The notes under the pieces: generated by a model
What the model saw: only the letters and a program-made list of their open reading frames with translations
Databases searched by the model: none
Told to the model about the DNA's origin: nothing
Translations under genes and position numbers: made by a program
Shown: piece after piece, positions 1 to 8,747 of the stretch
Layout of the letters: every line of letters begins with the position of its first letter
Numbering within the stretch: the stretch's first letter is position 1
NCBI GenBank assembly: GCA_018268595.1
Contig: JAFDWH010000021.1
Span: 354,281-418,280, forward strand
Direction: 5' to 3'
DNA length: 64,000 nucleotides
Source: Actinomycetota bacterium
Lineage (GTDB): Bacteria; Actinomycetota; Thermoleophilia; Solirubrobacterales; Solirubrobacteraceae

Positions 1-240
1 GCGCCGGCGCGCGCGGCGGCGCGCCGCCTCGCCGAGCGTGCAGAGGCGCTGCAACTCGAACGCCGGCCGCGGCGACGTGCGCACGAGCTCGCGGTCGGGC
101 GGCCAGTCGAGCGCGGTCGTCGCGCCGCAGTGGCTGCAGCGCAGCTGCGCGAACGCGCGCAGCGGCCCCTGCGCGAGCGGCTGCTCGCACCAGGCGCACG
201 TGGGGACCGCGCGTGTCGCGTCGGGGGATTCCGCGATCAC
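1..240 (-). CDS. zinc-ribbon protein, N-terminal part (cut by window edge)
   Basis: An open frame of 80 codons starts with GTG at 240 and runs off the left edge without a stop. The visible part has two cysteine pairs, CAWC near residue 15 and CSHCG near residue 35, which looks like a small zinc ribbon. An Arg-rich stretch follows. The start is supported by a TACCGT box at 248-253 whose end lies 7 nt before the GTG, the spacing seen at many starts here. It is transcribed away from the metallo-hydrolase gene's end at 279. The rest of the protein is outside the window, so no function can be given; zinc-ribbon domains front many unrelated enzymes. Confidence 0.6.
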   Translation of the reverse strand, partial: MIAESPDATRAVPTCAWCEQPLAQGPLRAFAQLRCSHCGATTALDWPPDRELVRTSPRPAFELQRLCTLGEAARRRARRR

Positions 241-247
241 ATGCGTG

Positions 248-253
248 ACGGTA
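248..253 (-). promoter_or_regulatory. -10 box TACCGT of the zinc-ribbon gene
   Basis: TACCGT read on the minus strand, 7 nt before the GTG at 240. The spacing predicts an essentially leaderless transcript. Confidence 0.4.
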
Positions 254-278
254 CCCGCCGAATATGGCGCGCGCGCCG

Positions 279-1298
279 CTACCCGACGGCCGCGAAGCGC
301 ACGACGCCGTCCTCCTCGCGCTCGGCGACCTTGCCCTCGACCTCCAGCAGGTCGAGGTGGCCGAGCACCTCGGAGAGCGTCAGGAACGCCTGCGTGACGG
401 CGACGTTGCCCCACATCCGCTGCGCGATCTCGTGCGCGCTCAGCGGCCCGTCGGCGAGCAGCCCGTGGATCTTGCGGGCGCGCCGGTCGGTCAGCGAGAA
501 GCGCTCGTCGATCAGCGCGCGATGGTCGGTGACCGGCTCGCCGTGGCCCGACAGCACGATGCGCGCGGGCAGCTCGCGCGTGGCGCGCAGCGAGGCGATG
601 TAGGTGCGCAGCGCCTGGGGCCGCGCGTGCGGGTCGCCGGCGCCGTCGAGCGGGCGCGCGACGAGTGGGTTCGACGAGATGTGCTTGATCAGATGGTCGC
701 CGCCCAGCAGCAGGCGGTTGCGCTCGTCCCAGAAGACGGTGTCGGAGGGGCTGTGGCCCGGCCGGTGCTGGACGGCGAACGTGCGGTCGCGCAGCGTCAG
801 CGTCGCGCCGTCCGCGAGCGGCCGCGTGACCGCCGCGCCGCTGCCCCAGCCGCGGAACGCGGAGGAGACCGAGCGCAGCGCCTGCGTCGTCTCCGGCGGG
901 ATCCCGTGGCGCAGCATCAGCGCGACGGCGAACTCGTCGTCGAGCTCGGCCGCGCGGCGGTAGTCGCCGAGGTAGGGGACGAGCCGGTCGAGCGCGGCGA
1001 CCTCGGCGCCGGAGCGCCGCGCCAGCACCTCCAGCAGGCCGATGTGGTCGATGTGCTGGTGAGTGACGACGATCAGGCCGAGCTCCTCGACGCGGCGGCC
1101 ATGCTCGGCGAGCGCCCGCTCCAGCTCGTCGAGCGCCTTGCCCGAGTTCGGCCCGGTGTCGACGAGCGTGAGCGGGTCGTCCTCGATCAGGTAGCAGTTG
1201 ACGCGCCCGACGAGGAACGGCGTCGGGATCGCCATGCAGTGGATGCCGAGCTGCGCGGCCTCGGCGAGCGCCTGCTGCGGGTCGAGCAGCGCGCTCAC
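279..1298 (-). CDS. metallo-beta-lactamase-fold hydrolase
   Basis: Protein of 339 residues starting with GTG at 1298; the start overlaps the phosphomannomutase stop in a GTGA quadruplet. It has the family metal motif HQHIDHIG (HxHxDH type), a downstream GHSPSDTV region, LLLGGDHL and a late histidine in LSGHGEPV, so a two-metal active site is expected. The C-terminal part after about residue 260 looks like a winged helix (LLADGPLSAHEIAQRMWG), an arrangement known from LACTB2-like and other MBL hydrolases. The substrate cannot be inferred. It is cotranscribed with the upstream phosphomannomutase gene. Confidence 0.85.
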   Translation of the reverse strand: MSALLDPQQALAEAAQLGIHCMAIPTPFLVGRVNCYLIEDDPLTLVDTGPNSGKALDELERALAEHGRRVEELGLIVVTHQHIDHIGLLEVLARRSGAEVAALDRLVPYLGDYRRAAELDDEFAVALMLRHGIPPETTQALRSVSSAFRGWGSGAAVTRPLADGATLTLRDRTFAVQHRPGHSPSDTVFWDERNRLLLGGDHLIKHISSNPLVARPLDGAGDPHARPQALRTYIASLRATRELPARIVLSGHGEPVTDHRALIDERFSLTDRRARKIHGLLADGPLSAHEIAQRMWGNVAVTQAFLTLSEVLGHLDLLEVEGKVAEREEDGVVRFAAVG

Positions 1299-2671
1299 GC
1301 GCGGATCAGCGCGAGCAGCTCGTCGCGCCGCCGCTCCATGTCCTCGCGCGAGACGAGCGACTCGAGGCAGAGGCGCAGCAGCGGCTCGGTGTTCGATGGG
1401 CGCACGTTGAAGTGCCAGTCCGGATAGCCGACCGAGACGCCGTCGAGGTGCGAGATCTCTGCGTCGCCGAAGCGCGCCTCGATCTCCGCCAGCTTCGCCT
1501 GCTGGTCGGCGACCTCCGAGTTGATCTCGCCGGAGATGAAGTACGTCGAGCGCAGGTCGGTGACCAGCTCGCTGAGCTTGACGCCGCGCTGCGAGAGCAG
1601 CTCGAGGATCAGCAGCGCCGGCAGCGTGCCGGAGTCCGCGTTGTAGAACTGGCGAAAGTAGTAGTGGCCGGAGACCTCGCCGCCGAACGCGGCGCCGGTC
1701 GCGCGCATGCGCGTCTTGAAGAAGGCGTGGCCGACGCGGTTCACCAGCGCGGTCCCGCCGGCCGCCTCGACCGTGTCGCGCACGGCGCGGCTCGCGCGCA
1801 CGTCGTACAGCACGGTCGCGCCGGGCTGCTTGCTCAGCAGCGCCTCGGCGAGCAGCGCGGTGAGGAAGTCGCCGTCGACGAACGCGCCCGTGTCGTCGAT
1901 GAAGAAGCAGCGGTCGGCGTCGCCGTCCCACGCGATCCCGAGGTCGGCGCCCTCGCTCACGACCTTCTCCATGACGAACGCGCGGTTCTCGGGCAGCAGC
2001 GGGTTCGGCTCGTGGTCGGGGAACTCGCCGTCCGGCGTCCAGTAGGCGGTCACGAGGTCGAGCCCGAGCCGCTCCAGCAGCGGGCCGACCATCGGGCCGG
2101 CCATCCCGTTGCCGCCGTCGACGACGACCTTCAGCGGCTTGATCGCGCTCGTGTCGACGAGCTTCAGCGCGGCCTCGTGGAAGGGCGCGTAGATGTCCAG
2201 CTCCTCGACCGAGCCGGCGCCGGCCGCGGGCGTGGACGGGATGCCCGCCTCGATCAGCCGGCGGATGTCCTGGATGCCCTCGTCGCCGGACAGCGCGAGC
2301 GCGCCCTCGCGCACGAGCTTCGCGCCCGTGTACGCCTTCGGGTTGTGCGAGGCGGTGCACATCAGCCCGCCGTCGAGCGCGCGCTCGCCGACGAGCCAGT
2401 AGAGCATCTCGGTCCCGACCATCCCGGCGTCGAGCACGTGCACGCCCTCGGCCACGAGCCCGTTGATGTATCGGGCTGACAGCGCGGGCGCCGTCAGGCG
2501 CATGTCGCGCCCGAGCCCGACGCGCAGCTCGCCCACCGGCTTGCCGGAGAGCTGGGACAGCACGTGCGCAAACGCGCGGCCGATCAGCTCGGCGACGTCG
2601 CCGTCGATGTCCCGGCCCGCGATGCCGCGGATGTCGTACGCCTTGAAGATGCCGGGGGAGATCTGGGGCAC
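1295..2671 (-). CDS. manB: phosphomannomutase/phosphoglucomutase
   Basis: Alpha-D-phosphohexomutase of 458 residues that interconverts hexose 1- and 6-phosphates for sugar-nucleotide synthesis. All family motifs are visible: the catalytic serine loop TASHNP (Ser near 108), the metal loop DGDADRC, the sugar-specificity loop GEVSGHYYF and the phosphate loop RPSNTEPLLR near the C-terminus. I chose GTG at 2671 because it gives the usual N-terminus ending in KAYDIRG and has AGGA about 11 nt upstream; an ATG at 2695 would add eight Arg-rich residues. It lies divergent to a nucleotidyltransferase only about 33 nt away, which fits a role in nucleotide-sugar supply. PMM versus PGM activity cannot be decided. 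Confidence 0.9.
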   Translation of the reverse strand: MPQISPGIFKAYDIRGIAGRDIDGDVAELIGRAFAHVLSQLSGKPVGELRVGLGRDMRLTAPALSARYINGLVAEGVHVLDAGMVGTEMLYWLVGERALDGGLMCTASHNPKAYTGAKLVREGALALSGDEGIQDIRRLIEAGIPSTPAAGAGSVEELDIYAPFHEAALKLVDTSAIKPLKVVVDGGNGMAGPMVGPLLERLGLDLVTAYWTPDGEFPDHEPNPLLPENRAFVMEKVVSEGADLGIAWDGDADRCFFIDDTGAFVDGDFLTALLAEALLSKQPGATVLYDVRASRAVRDTVEAAGGTALVNRVGHAFFKTRMRATGAAFGGEVSGHYYFRQFYNADSGTLPALLILELLSQRGVKLSELVTDLRSTYFISGEINSEVADQQAKLAEIEARFGDAEISHLDGVSVGYPDWHFNVRPSNTEPLLRLCLESLVSREDMERRRDELLALIRA

Positions 2672-2704
2672 TGAACGGCGGATCCTACGTAACATCGCGG
2701 CCCC

Positions 2705-3433
2705 ATGAGCCCCGCCGAGACCCCGGTCGCGATCCTCTGCGGTGGACGCGGCACGCGCCTGCAGGAGCGAACGCAGTCGATCCCGAAGCCGCTCGTCGAG
2801 ATCGGCGGGCGCCCGATCGTCTGGCACGTGATCCAGATCTACGCGGCGCAGGGCTTCCGCCGCTTCCTGCTGCTGACCGGCTACAAGGGCGAGCTGATCG
2901 AGCGCTTCGCCGCCGGCGAGGCGTGGCCGGATGGCGTCGAGGTGACGTGCCTCGACACCGGCCTCGACACGCCGACCGGCGGCCGTGCGCTCGCCGCCGT
3001 GCGCGCGCTGGACGCGGCGCCGTTCTGCCTCACGTACGCGGACGGCGTCGCCGACGTCGACCTGCACGCGCTGCTCGCGGCGCACCGCGCCCACGGCCAG
3101 CTCGCGACGGTGACGGTCGTGCGGCCCGAGCTGCAGTTCGGCGTGGTCGAGCTGGCGACCGACGGGCGCGTCGCGGGCTTCCGCGAGAAGCCGCGCGCGG
3201 AGCAGTGGGTCAACGGCGGCTTCTTCGTGCTCGAGCCGGGCGTGCGCGCGTACCTCGCGCAGGACAGCGTGCTGGAGCGCGAGCCGCTCGAGCGGCTCGC
3301 CGCCGACGGCCGCCTGCACGCGTACCGCCACGAGGGCTTCTGGGACTGCATGGACACGTACAAGGACGCCGTGCTGCTGAACGACCTGTGGGCGCAGGGG
3401 CTCGCCCCCTGGCAGGCGCGCACCCCCGCATGA
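2705..3433 (+). CDS. glucose-1-phosphate cytidylyltransferase-like nucleotidyltransferase
   Basis: Sugar-1-phosphate nucleotidyltransferase of 242 residues. The N-terminus has the activation loop CGGRGTRLQERT and the PKPLVEIGGRPI segment; later come FCLTYADGVADVD (metal-binding Asp), NGGFFVLEPG and EGFWDCMDTYKD. The last of these is typical of RfbF, which makes CDP-glucose from CTP and glucose 1-phosphate. Its stop overlaps the start of a 4,6-dehydratase gene (ATGA), the classical RfbF-RfbG pair for CDP-4-keto-6-deoxyglucose. RfbF assignment is likely but nucleotide specificity is inferred. Confidence 0.8.
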   Translation: MSPAETPVAILCGGRGTRLQERTQSIPKPLVEIGGRPIVWHVIQIYAAQGFRRFLLLTGYKGELIERFAAGEAWPDGVEVTCLDTGLDTPTGGRALAAVRALDAAPFCLTYADGVADVDLHALLAAHRAHGQLATVTVVRPELQFGVVELATDGRVAGFREKPRAEQWVNGGFFVLEPGVRAYLAQDSVLEREPLERLAADGRLHAYRHEGFWDCMDTYKDAVLLNDLWAQGLAPWQARTPA

Positions 3434-4395
3434 GCCGCTCCGTCTTCGTCACCGGCGCCTACGGGCTGCTCGGCTCGTGGCTTGTGCGCGCGCTCGTGGC
3501 GCGCGGCGACCGCGTCGTCGTGCTGCGGCGCGACCGCGCGCCGCGCTCGGCGCTGCTGCTGGAGGGCGTCGAGGCCGCGGTCGACGTCGTCCACGGCGAC
3601 CTGACCGACGACGGGCTGATGGCGCGCGCGCTCGGCGAGTACGAGGTCGACACCGTCTTCCACCTCGCCGCGCAGACGATCGTCGGCACGGCGAACCGCT
3701 CGCCGCTCGCCACGTTCGAGTCGAACGTGCGGGGCACGTGGACGCTGCTGGAGGCGTGCCGGCTGCACGGCGCGCAGCGCGTCGTCGTGGCCGCCTCCGA
3801 CAAGGCCTACGGCGCGAGCGCGACGCTGCCCTACCGCGAGGACATGCCGCTCGACCCGCGCTACCCGTACGACGTCTCGAAGGCCGCGACCGACCTGATC
3901 GCGCGCTCCTACTGGCACACGTTCGGGCTGCCGGTCGCCGTGACGCGCTTCGCGAACCTGTACGGCGGCGGCGACCTCAACCGCTCGCGCCTGGTCCCCG
4001 AGGCGATCGCCGCCGCGCTCGCCGGCCGCGCCCCGGTGATCCGCTCGGACGGCTCGCCCCAGCGCGACTTCCTCTACGTCGAGGACGCGGTCGACGCGTA
4101 CCTGCGACTGGCCGACGCGCTCGAGCGCGAGGGCGCCAGAGGGGAGGCGTTCAACGCCGGCGGCGGGCAGCCGCACGCGGTGCGCGACGTCGTCGCCCGC
4201 ATCTGCGCGCTCGCCGGCACCGACGTCGCGCCCGACGTGCGCGGCACGGGCACCCCCGACGGCGAGATCGACCGCCAGTGGGTCGACGCCTCGAAGCTTC
4301 GCGCGCTGACCGGCTGGGCGCCGCGCGTCGACCTCGACGAGGGCCTGCGGCGCACGATCGCGTGGTACCGCGAGCACCCGCGCGCGCTCGCCTGA
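3430..4395 (+). CDS. CDP-glucose 4,6-dehydratase-like NAD-dependent sugar epimerase/dehydratase
   Basis: Extended short-chain dehydrogenase of 321 residues. It shows the Rossmann motif GAYGLLGSW, an Asp-containing HGDLTDD segment, the SDK(A/C)Y signature of CDP-glucose dehydratases (ASDKAYG) and the catalytic YDVSK (YxxxK). It should convert CDP-glucose to CDP-4-keto-6-deoxyglucose, a deoxysugar precursor for cell-surface glycans. The ATG overlaps the upstream cytidylyltransferase stop. It is shorter than enterobacterial RfbG (about 359 residues). No further deoxysugar genes are in the window, so the final product is unknown. Confidence 0.75.
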   Translation: MSRSVFVTGAYGLLGSWLVRALVARGDRVVVLRRDRAPRSALLLEGVEAAVDVVHGDLTDDGLMARALGEYEVDTVFHLAAQTIVGTANRSPLATFESNVRGTWTLLEACRLHGAQRVVVAASDKAYGASATLPYREDMPLDPRYPYDVSKAATDLIARSYWHTFGLPVAVTRFANLYGGGDLNRSRLVPEAIAAALAGRAPVIRSDGSPQRDFLYVEDAVDAYLRLADALEREGARGEAFNAGGGQPHAVRDVVARICALAGTDVAPDVRGTGTPDGEIDRQWVDASKLRALTGWAPRVDLDEGLRRTIAWYREHPRALA

Positions 4396-4399
4396 CATC

Positions 4400-4405
4400 T
4401 AGACT
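4400..4405 (+). promoter_or_regulatory. -10 box TAGACT of yebC
   Basis: TAGACT ends 8 nt before the ATG at 4414, so transcription should begin at or next to the start codon. The box lies just behind the stop of the dehydratase gene and gives yebC its own promoter. Confidence 0.5.
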
Positions 4406-4413
4406 CCCCGCTC

Positions 4414-5163
4414 ATGGCAGGACATTCCAAGTGGGCAGGGATCAAGCACAAGAAGGCGATCGTCGACGCGCGCCGCGGCGCCGCGTTCACGAAGCTCGCG
4501 CGCGCGATCACCGTCGCCGCGAAGGAGGGCGGGGGCGACCCGGACGCCAACGCGGCGCTCGCGAACGCGATCCAGAAGGCCAAGGACGCCTCGATGCCGA
4601 AGGACAACATCGAGCGCGCGGTCGCGAAGGGCACCGGCGAGGGCGCCGACGCAGACGCGATCGAGACGGTCCTCTACGAGGGCTACGGGCCCGGCGGCGT
4701 CGCGCTGCTGATCGAGGCGATGACCGACAACCGCAATCGCACCGGCTCGGACGTGCGCCACCTGCTCTCCAAGCACGGCGGCAGCCTCGGCGAGCCCGGC
4801 TCGGTCGCCTACCTGTTCGACAAGACGGGCGTGGTCACGGTCGATGCGGAGCGCTGGGGCGAGGACGACCTGATCGTCGCGATCGACGCCGGCGCCGAGG
4901 ACATCGCGCAGGACGACGACGTCTTCGAGGTGCTCGCGCAGCCGGCCGACCTCGCCGCCGTGCGCGCGGCGATCGAGCAGGCCGGGATCGAGATCGGCAC
5001 CGCCGAGGTCACGCAGCGGCCGAAGACGCGCGTCCCGCTCGACGAGCAGGCGGCCGGCAGACTGCTGCGCCTGATCGACGCGCTCGAGGACAACGACGAC
5101 GTCAACGCGGTGCACGCGAACTTCGACGTCGACGCCGAGCTGCTCGAGAAGCTCGCCGGCTGA
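4414..5163 (+). CDS. yebC: YebC/TACO1-family protein
   Basis: Protein of 249 residues with the family N-terminus MAGHSKWAGIKHKKAI, then AITVAAKEGGGDPDAN, the signature NPRL-like region replaced here by DNRNRTGSDVRHLLSKHGG, and the acidic C-terminal domain. YebC proteins have been described as transcriptional regulators, and in recent work as ribosome-associated factors relieving stalls at proline-rich stretches. The gene precedes ruvCAB in many bacteria; here two membrane-protein genes intervene. A -10 box directly upstream suggests a leaderless mRNA. Confidence 0.95.
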   Translation: MAGHSKWAGIKHKKAIVDARRGAAFTKLARAITVAAKEGGGDPDANAALANAIQKAKDASMPKDNIERAVAKGTGEGADADAIETVLYEGYGPGGVALLIEAMTDNRNRTGSDVRHLLSKHGGSLGEPGSVAYLFDKTGVVTVDAERWGEDDLIVAIDAGAEDIAQDDDVFEVLAQPADLAAVRAAIEQAGIEIGTAEVTQRPKTRVPLDEQAAGRLLRLIDALEDNDDVNAVHANFDVDAELLEKLAG

Positions 5164-5223
5164 GCGCCCGCCGGGGCGCCGCGTTTCGTTAGCGCGCGCC
5201 CGCCGCGTGGGGACACTGCGGGC

Positions 5224-6681
5224 GTGGGAGTCTTCGACGCGCGCCTGCAGGTGGCGGCGCGAGCGCGTCTCCGGGGGGAACCCTGGCTCGCGCCCGCGCT
5301 GCTCGTGGCGGGGGCGCTCGGACTCGCGGGGCTGTCGCTGCTGGCGCCGTCGAGCCCGAGCTACGACCCGTTCGCGTGGCTCGTCTGGGGCCGCGAGCTG
5401 ACCCACGCGGGGCAGACGTTCGCGGTCGCCGGCGGGCCGTCGTGGAAGCCGCTGCCGGTCCTCTTCACGGCGCCGCTGTCGCTGACCGGCGACGCCGCGC
5501 CCGCGCTGTGGCTGCTGGTCGTGCGCGCGGGACTGCTGCTGGCGCTGGCGGGCGCGTGGGCACTCGGCGCGCGGCTCGCGGGCCGGTGGGCGGCGGCGCT
5601 GGCGGTCGTCGCGCTCGCGCTGGTCGGCGGCGTCGTCTCGCTCGCGCTGCGCGGCGCGTCGGAGCCGCTGCTGCTGGCCTGCGTCCTGTGGGCGATCGAG
5701 CGCCACCTCGCCGGCCGCCGCACGCAGGCGTTCGCGCTCGCGGTCGCGGCGGCGCTGGTCCGCCCGGAGGCGTTCGCGTTCGTCCTGCTCTACGCGGCCT
5801 GGTGCTGGCGCGCGGCGCGCCCGCGCGAGCGCGTGCTGCTCGCCGGCGGGCTGCTGCTCGTGCCGCTGCTGTGGCTCGGGCCGCCCGCGGCGCTCGGCGA
5901 CGCGCTGTCGCCGAGCCGCTACGCGACCGCGTACCCGGGCGGGACCGGCGACCATCCCGGGCTGACGGCGCTGCGCCGCGGGCTCGGGCTGACGAGCGCA
6001 GCGGTGTGGATCCTCGCGGCCGCAGCGCTCGTGCTGCGCCCGCGCGACCGGACGGTGCGGGTGCTCGCGGCCGGCGCGGTCGCGTGGCTTGCGCTCGTCG
6101 TCGTCATGACGATCGGCGGCTATCCGGGGCTCGCGCGCTTCATGCTGCCGGCCGCCGCGGTCGCCTGCGTGCTGGCCGGCGTCGGCGCCGTCGAGCTGGC
6201 GCGCCGGCTCGTGCGGTGGCGTCGGCCGCTCGGCGTCGCGCTCGCCGCAGCGGCGCTCGCGGCGCTGGTCGCGGCGTGGGTGGCGCCGCTCGGCGCGGTC
6301 CCGGGTCAGGTCCGCGAGGCGACGCGCCTGGGCTCGATGCAGCGCCAGCTGCCGCGCGCGATCGCGGCGGCCGGCGGCCCGGCGGCGGTGCTCGCGTGCG
6401 GAACCGTCGCGGTGAACGGCACGGCCCAGACCGCGCTCGCATGGCGGCTGGGCGTCCCGCTCGCGCGCGTCGCGCAGCGGCTGCCGGGGACCGGCGTCGC
6501 GTTCGTCGGACCGCACTCGCCGGAGCTGGGCGCGCCGCCCGCGGCGACGCTGCGCGGGGCGCGCCACCGCGTCGTCGCGCGCGCGGGCGTGTGGCGCGTC
6601 GTCGCGGTCTCGGCGCCGTCGGCGCCGCTGCCGCGGGGCTGCATGCGCGCTGCTCGGCGGGCGTCCGGACGGCTTCTATGA
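5224..6681 (+). CDS. polytopic membrane protein, GT-C glycosyltransferase-like (paralogue 1)
   Basis: Very hydrophobic protein of 485 residues with roughly ten to twelve membrane segments and a C-terminal soluble tail. After the first hydrophobic segment it carries SYDPFAWLVWGREL and GGPSWKPLPVLFT. An acidic residue in the first outer loop is typical of GT-C glycosyltransferases, so a lipid-linked-sugar transferase is plausible, but this is inference. It starts with GTG at 5224. The next gene (6745-8190) is clearly a paralogue with the same motifs in the same order. The pair separates yebC from ruvC, which are adjacent in many bacteria. Confidence 0.7.
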   Translation: MGVFDARLQVAARARLRGEPWLAPALLVAGALGLAGLSLLAPSSPSYDPFAWLVWGRELTHAGQTFAVAGGPSWKPLPVLFTAPLSLTGDAAPALWLLVVRAGLLLALAGAWALGARLAGRWAAALAVVALALVGGVVSLALRGASEPLLLACVLWAIERHLAGRRTQAFALAVAAALVRPEAFAFVLLYAAWCWRAARPRERVLLAGGLLLVPLLWLGPPAALGDALSPSRYATAYPGGTGDHPGLTALRRGLGLTSAAVWILAAAALVLRPRDRTVRVLAAGAVAWLALVVVMTIGGYPGLARFMLPAAAVACVLAGVGAVELARRLVRWRRPLGVALAAAALAALVAAWVAPLGAVPGQVREATRLGSMQRQLPRAIAAAGGPAAVLACGTVAVNGTAQTALAWRLGVPLARVAQRLPGTGVAFVGPHSPELGAPPAATLRGARHRVVARAGVWRVVAVSAPSAPLPRGCMRAARRASGRLL

Positions 6682-6682
6682 T
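6677..6682 (+). promoter_or_regulatory. -10 box TATGAT
   Basis: TATGAT lies at the end of the first membrane-protein gene and ends 6 nt before an ATG at 6689 that opens a 16-codon frame. This is the same promoter-to-start spacing as at other leaderless candidates in the window. Confidence 0.4.
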
Positions 6683-6688
6683 CCGCCG

Positions 6689-6739
6689 ATGATCGTCTCG
6701 CCGCAGCGGCTGCGCACGCCCGTGCACCGGAGCGGCTGA
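6689..6739 (+). CDS. possible leaderless leader peptide, 16 codons
   Basis: ATG at 6689 follows a TATGAT box by 6 nt and opens MIVSPQRLRTPVHRSG, stopping at 6737-6739. The stop is 5 nt before the ATG of the second membrane protein. If transcription starts from the TATGAT box, ribosomes would translate this short peptide first and then reinitiate downstream. Expression is not shown; chance occurrence of so short a frame is possible. Confidence 0.3.
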   Translation: MIVSPQRLRTPVHRSG

Positions 6740-6744
6740 GGCGA

Positions 6745-8190
6745 ATGGGGACGACGGACGGGCCGCGCCGCGAGCGGGCGGTGCGCGCCGCGGTTGCGCT
6801 GATCGCCGGCGCGCTCGCGCTCGCCGCGCTGACGCTGCTGGCGCCGTCGAGCCCGAGCTACGACCCGTTCGCGTGGGTCGTGTGGGGGCGCGAGCTGATG
6901 CCGGGCGCCGGCGGCGGGCCGTTCGGGCTCGCCGGGGGACCGTCGTGGAAGCCGCTGCCGGTGCTGTTCACGACACCGTTCGCGCTCGCCGGCAGCGCCG
7001 CGCCCGCGCTGTGGCTGCTGGTCGCGCGCGCCGGGCTGCTGCTGGCGCTCGCGGGCGCCTTCGCGCTCGGCCGGCGTCTCGGCGGCGTCCTCGCCGGTGC
7101 GCTCGCCGCGCTCGCGCTGCTGCTGCTCGCGGACCTCGTCTCGCTCGCCTGGCGCGGGGCGTCCGAGCCGCTGCTGCTGGCGGCGCTGCTGTGGGCGACC
7201 GAGCGCCACCTCGCCGGCCGCCGCACGCTCGCGTTCACGCTCGGCGTCGCGGCCGCGCTGATCCGGCCCGAGGTCGCGCCGTTCCTCGGCCTCTACGCGC
7301 TGTGGTCGTGGCGGGGCGCGGGCCGCCCGCACCGCACGGCGCTGGTCGCCGGGCTCGCGCTCGTCGTGCTGCTGTGGATCGGCCTGCCGGCGCTCGCCGG
7401 AGACCCGCTCGCGGCCAGCACGACCGCGCGCAACGCGAGCACGCGCACCAGCGCGCCGAGCGCGCTGCGCGGCGACCTCGGGCTGACGCTCGCGAGCGTC
7501 TGGCTGCTCGCGGCGGCGGCCGTCGCGCTGCGCCCGCGCGCGCCGGCGGTGCGCGCGCTCGCGCTCGCGGCGCTCGCCTGGCTCGCGCTGCTGGCGACGA
7601 TGGCGGCAGCCGGCTACGCCAGCCCGGCGCGCTACGGGCTGCCCGCGGCCGCGCTCGCCTGCGTGCTGGCGGGCGCCGCCGTCGCCGCGCTGCTCGCGCG
7701 CGCACGCGAGCGCGCCGGCTGGCGGGCGCTCGCGCTCGTCGCCCTCGCAGCGCTCGCGGTCCCGGCGGCCGCGCGCGTCGCGCGGCTCGACGACCAGGTG
7801 CGCGAGGGGACCGCGGTCGCGCGCTCGCACCGGGAGCTGCGCGCCGCGCTCGCGTCCGCCGGCGGCGCCGACCTCGTGCGGCGCTGCGCGCTGGGCGGCT
7901 GGGTCGCCGTCAACCACACGAGCGGCTCGGCGCTCGCGTGGGAGCTGCACGTCGGCCTCGACCGCGTCGCCCGCACGATGCGGCAGCCCGGCCTGCTCGT
8001 GCGCGCGCCGCGCAGCGCGGCCGCCGGCGCGCCGCCCGCGGTCGCGCTGGAGCGACCGGTCGGCGCGCGCGAGGTCGGCCGCGCCGGCGCCTGGCGCGTC
8101 GTCGCGGTGAGCGCGCCCGGTGCGCCGCTGCCGCCGGCGTGCGGCGGGCGGAAGGCGTCCGGGCCTCCGCGCAGAATCCCGAACATATGA
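6745..8190 (+). CDS. polytopic membrane protein, GT-C glycosyltransferase-like (paralogue 2)
   Basis: Protein of 481 residues, paralogous to the preceding gene. Shared blocks include LTLLAPSSPSYDPFAW, VWGREL, GGPSWKPLPVLFT, LWLLVARAGLLLALAGA, RGASEPLLLA, ERHLAGRRT and the end WRVVAVSAP.APLP. It has around ten to twelve membrane segments and a C-terminal soluble part. A GT-C-type glycosyltransferase role is a guess from topology and the Asp in the first outer loop. The stop overlaps the ruvC start (ATGA), so it is translationally coupled to ruvC. Duplication in tandem with divergence is evident. Confidence 0.7.
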   Translation: MGTTDGPRRERAVRAAVALIAGALALAALTLLAPSSPSYDPFAWVVWGRELMPGAGGGPFGLAGGPSWKPLPVLFTTPFALAGSAAPALWLLVARAGLLLALAGAFALGRRLGGVLAGALAALALLLLADLVSLAWRGASEPLLLAALLWATERHLAGRRTLAFTLGVAAALIRPEVAPFLGLYALWSWRGAGRPHRTALVAGLALVVLLWIGLPALAGDPLAASTTARNASTRTSAPSALRGDLGLTLASVWLLAAAAVALRPRAPAVRALALAALAWLALLATMAAAGYASPARYGLPAAALACVLAGAAVAALLARARERAGWRALALVALAALAVPAAARVARLDDQVREGTAVARSHRELRAALASAGGADLVRRCALGGWVAVNHTSGSALAWELHVGLDRVARTMRQPGLLVRAPRSAAAGAPPAVALERPVGAREVGRAGAWRVVAVSAPGAPLPPACGGRKASGPPRRIPNI

Positions 8191-8747
8191 TCGTCCTCGG
8201 CATCGACCCAGGCACCGCCAGCACGGGCTACGGGGTCGTCGCGCAGCGCGGCGGCCGGCTGCTCGCGCTCGACGGCGGCGTGATCGAGACGCCTGCCGGC
8301 CTGCCGCTCGAGCGCCGGCTGGCGACGATCCACGCGCGCGCGTGCGAGCTGATCGAGGAGCACGCGCCGGACGCGGTCGCGCTCGAGGACCTCTACTTCG
8401 GCGCCAACGCGCGCTCGGCGCTCGCGGTCGGACAGGCGCGCGGGGTCGTGCTGCTCGCCGCGGGCCAGCGCGGGCTCGCATGCGGGTCCTACACGCCCCA
8501 GCAGGTCAAGAGCGCGGTGTGCGGGTCCGGCCGCGCCGAGAAGCTGCAGGTCCAGCAGATGGTCCAGCGGCTGCTGTCGCTGCCCGAGCTGCCGCAGCCC
8601 GACCACGCCGCCGACGCGCTGGCGGTCGCGATCTGCCACCTCAACCGCGCGCCGCTCGCCGCAGCGGCCGGCGCCCGCCGTCCGACCGCCGGTGTGACGT
8701 CGCCCGCAGGCGGCCGGCTCGCGGCCACCGGAGGGCGAAAGCGATGA
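8187..8747 (+). CDS. ruvC: Holliday junction resolvase RuvC
   Basis: Endonuclease of 186 residues that cleaves Holliday junctions during recombinational repair with RuvAB. Acidic active-site residues are visible: Asp in MIVLGIDPG at residue 7, Glu in ALEDLYF near 67, and the pair in [11 protein letters not shown] near 145. The C-terminal 30 residues (Ala/Gly/Arg-rich) are a short low-complexity tail. ATG at 8187 overlaps the stop of the preceding membrane gene, and the stop overlaps ruvA. Confidence 0.97.
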   Translation: MIVLGIDPGTASTGYGVVAQRGGRLLALDGGVIETPAGLPLERRLATIHARACELIEEHAPDAVALEDLYFGANARSALAVGQARGVVLLAAGQRGLACGSYTPQQVKSAVCGSGRAEKLQVQQMVQRLLSLPELPQPDHAADALAVAICHLNRAPLAAAAGARRPTAGVTSPAGGRLAATGGRKR

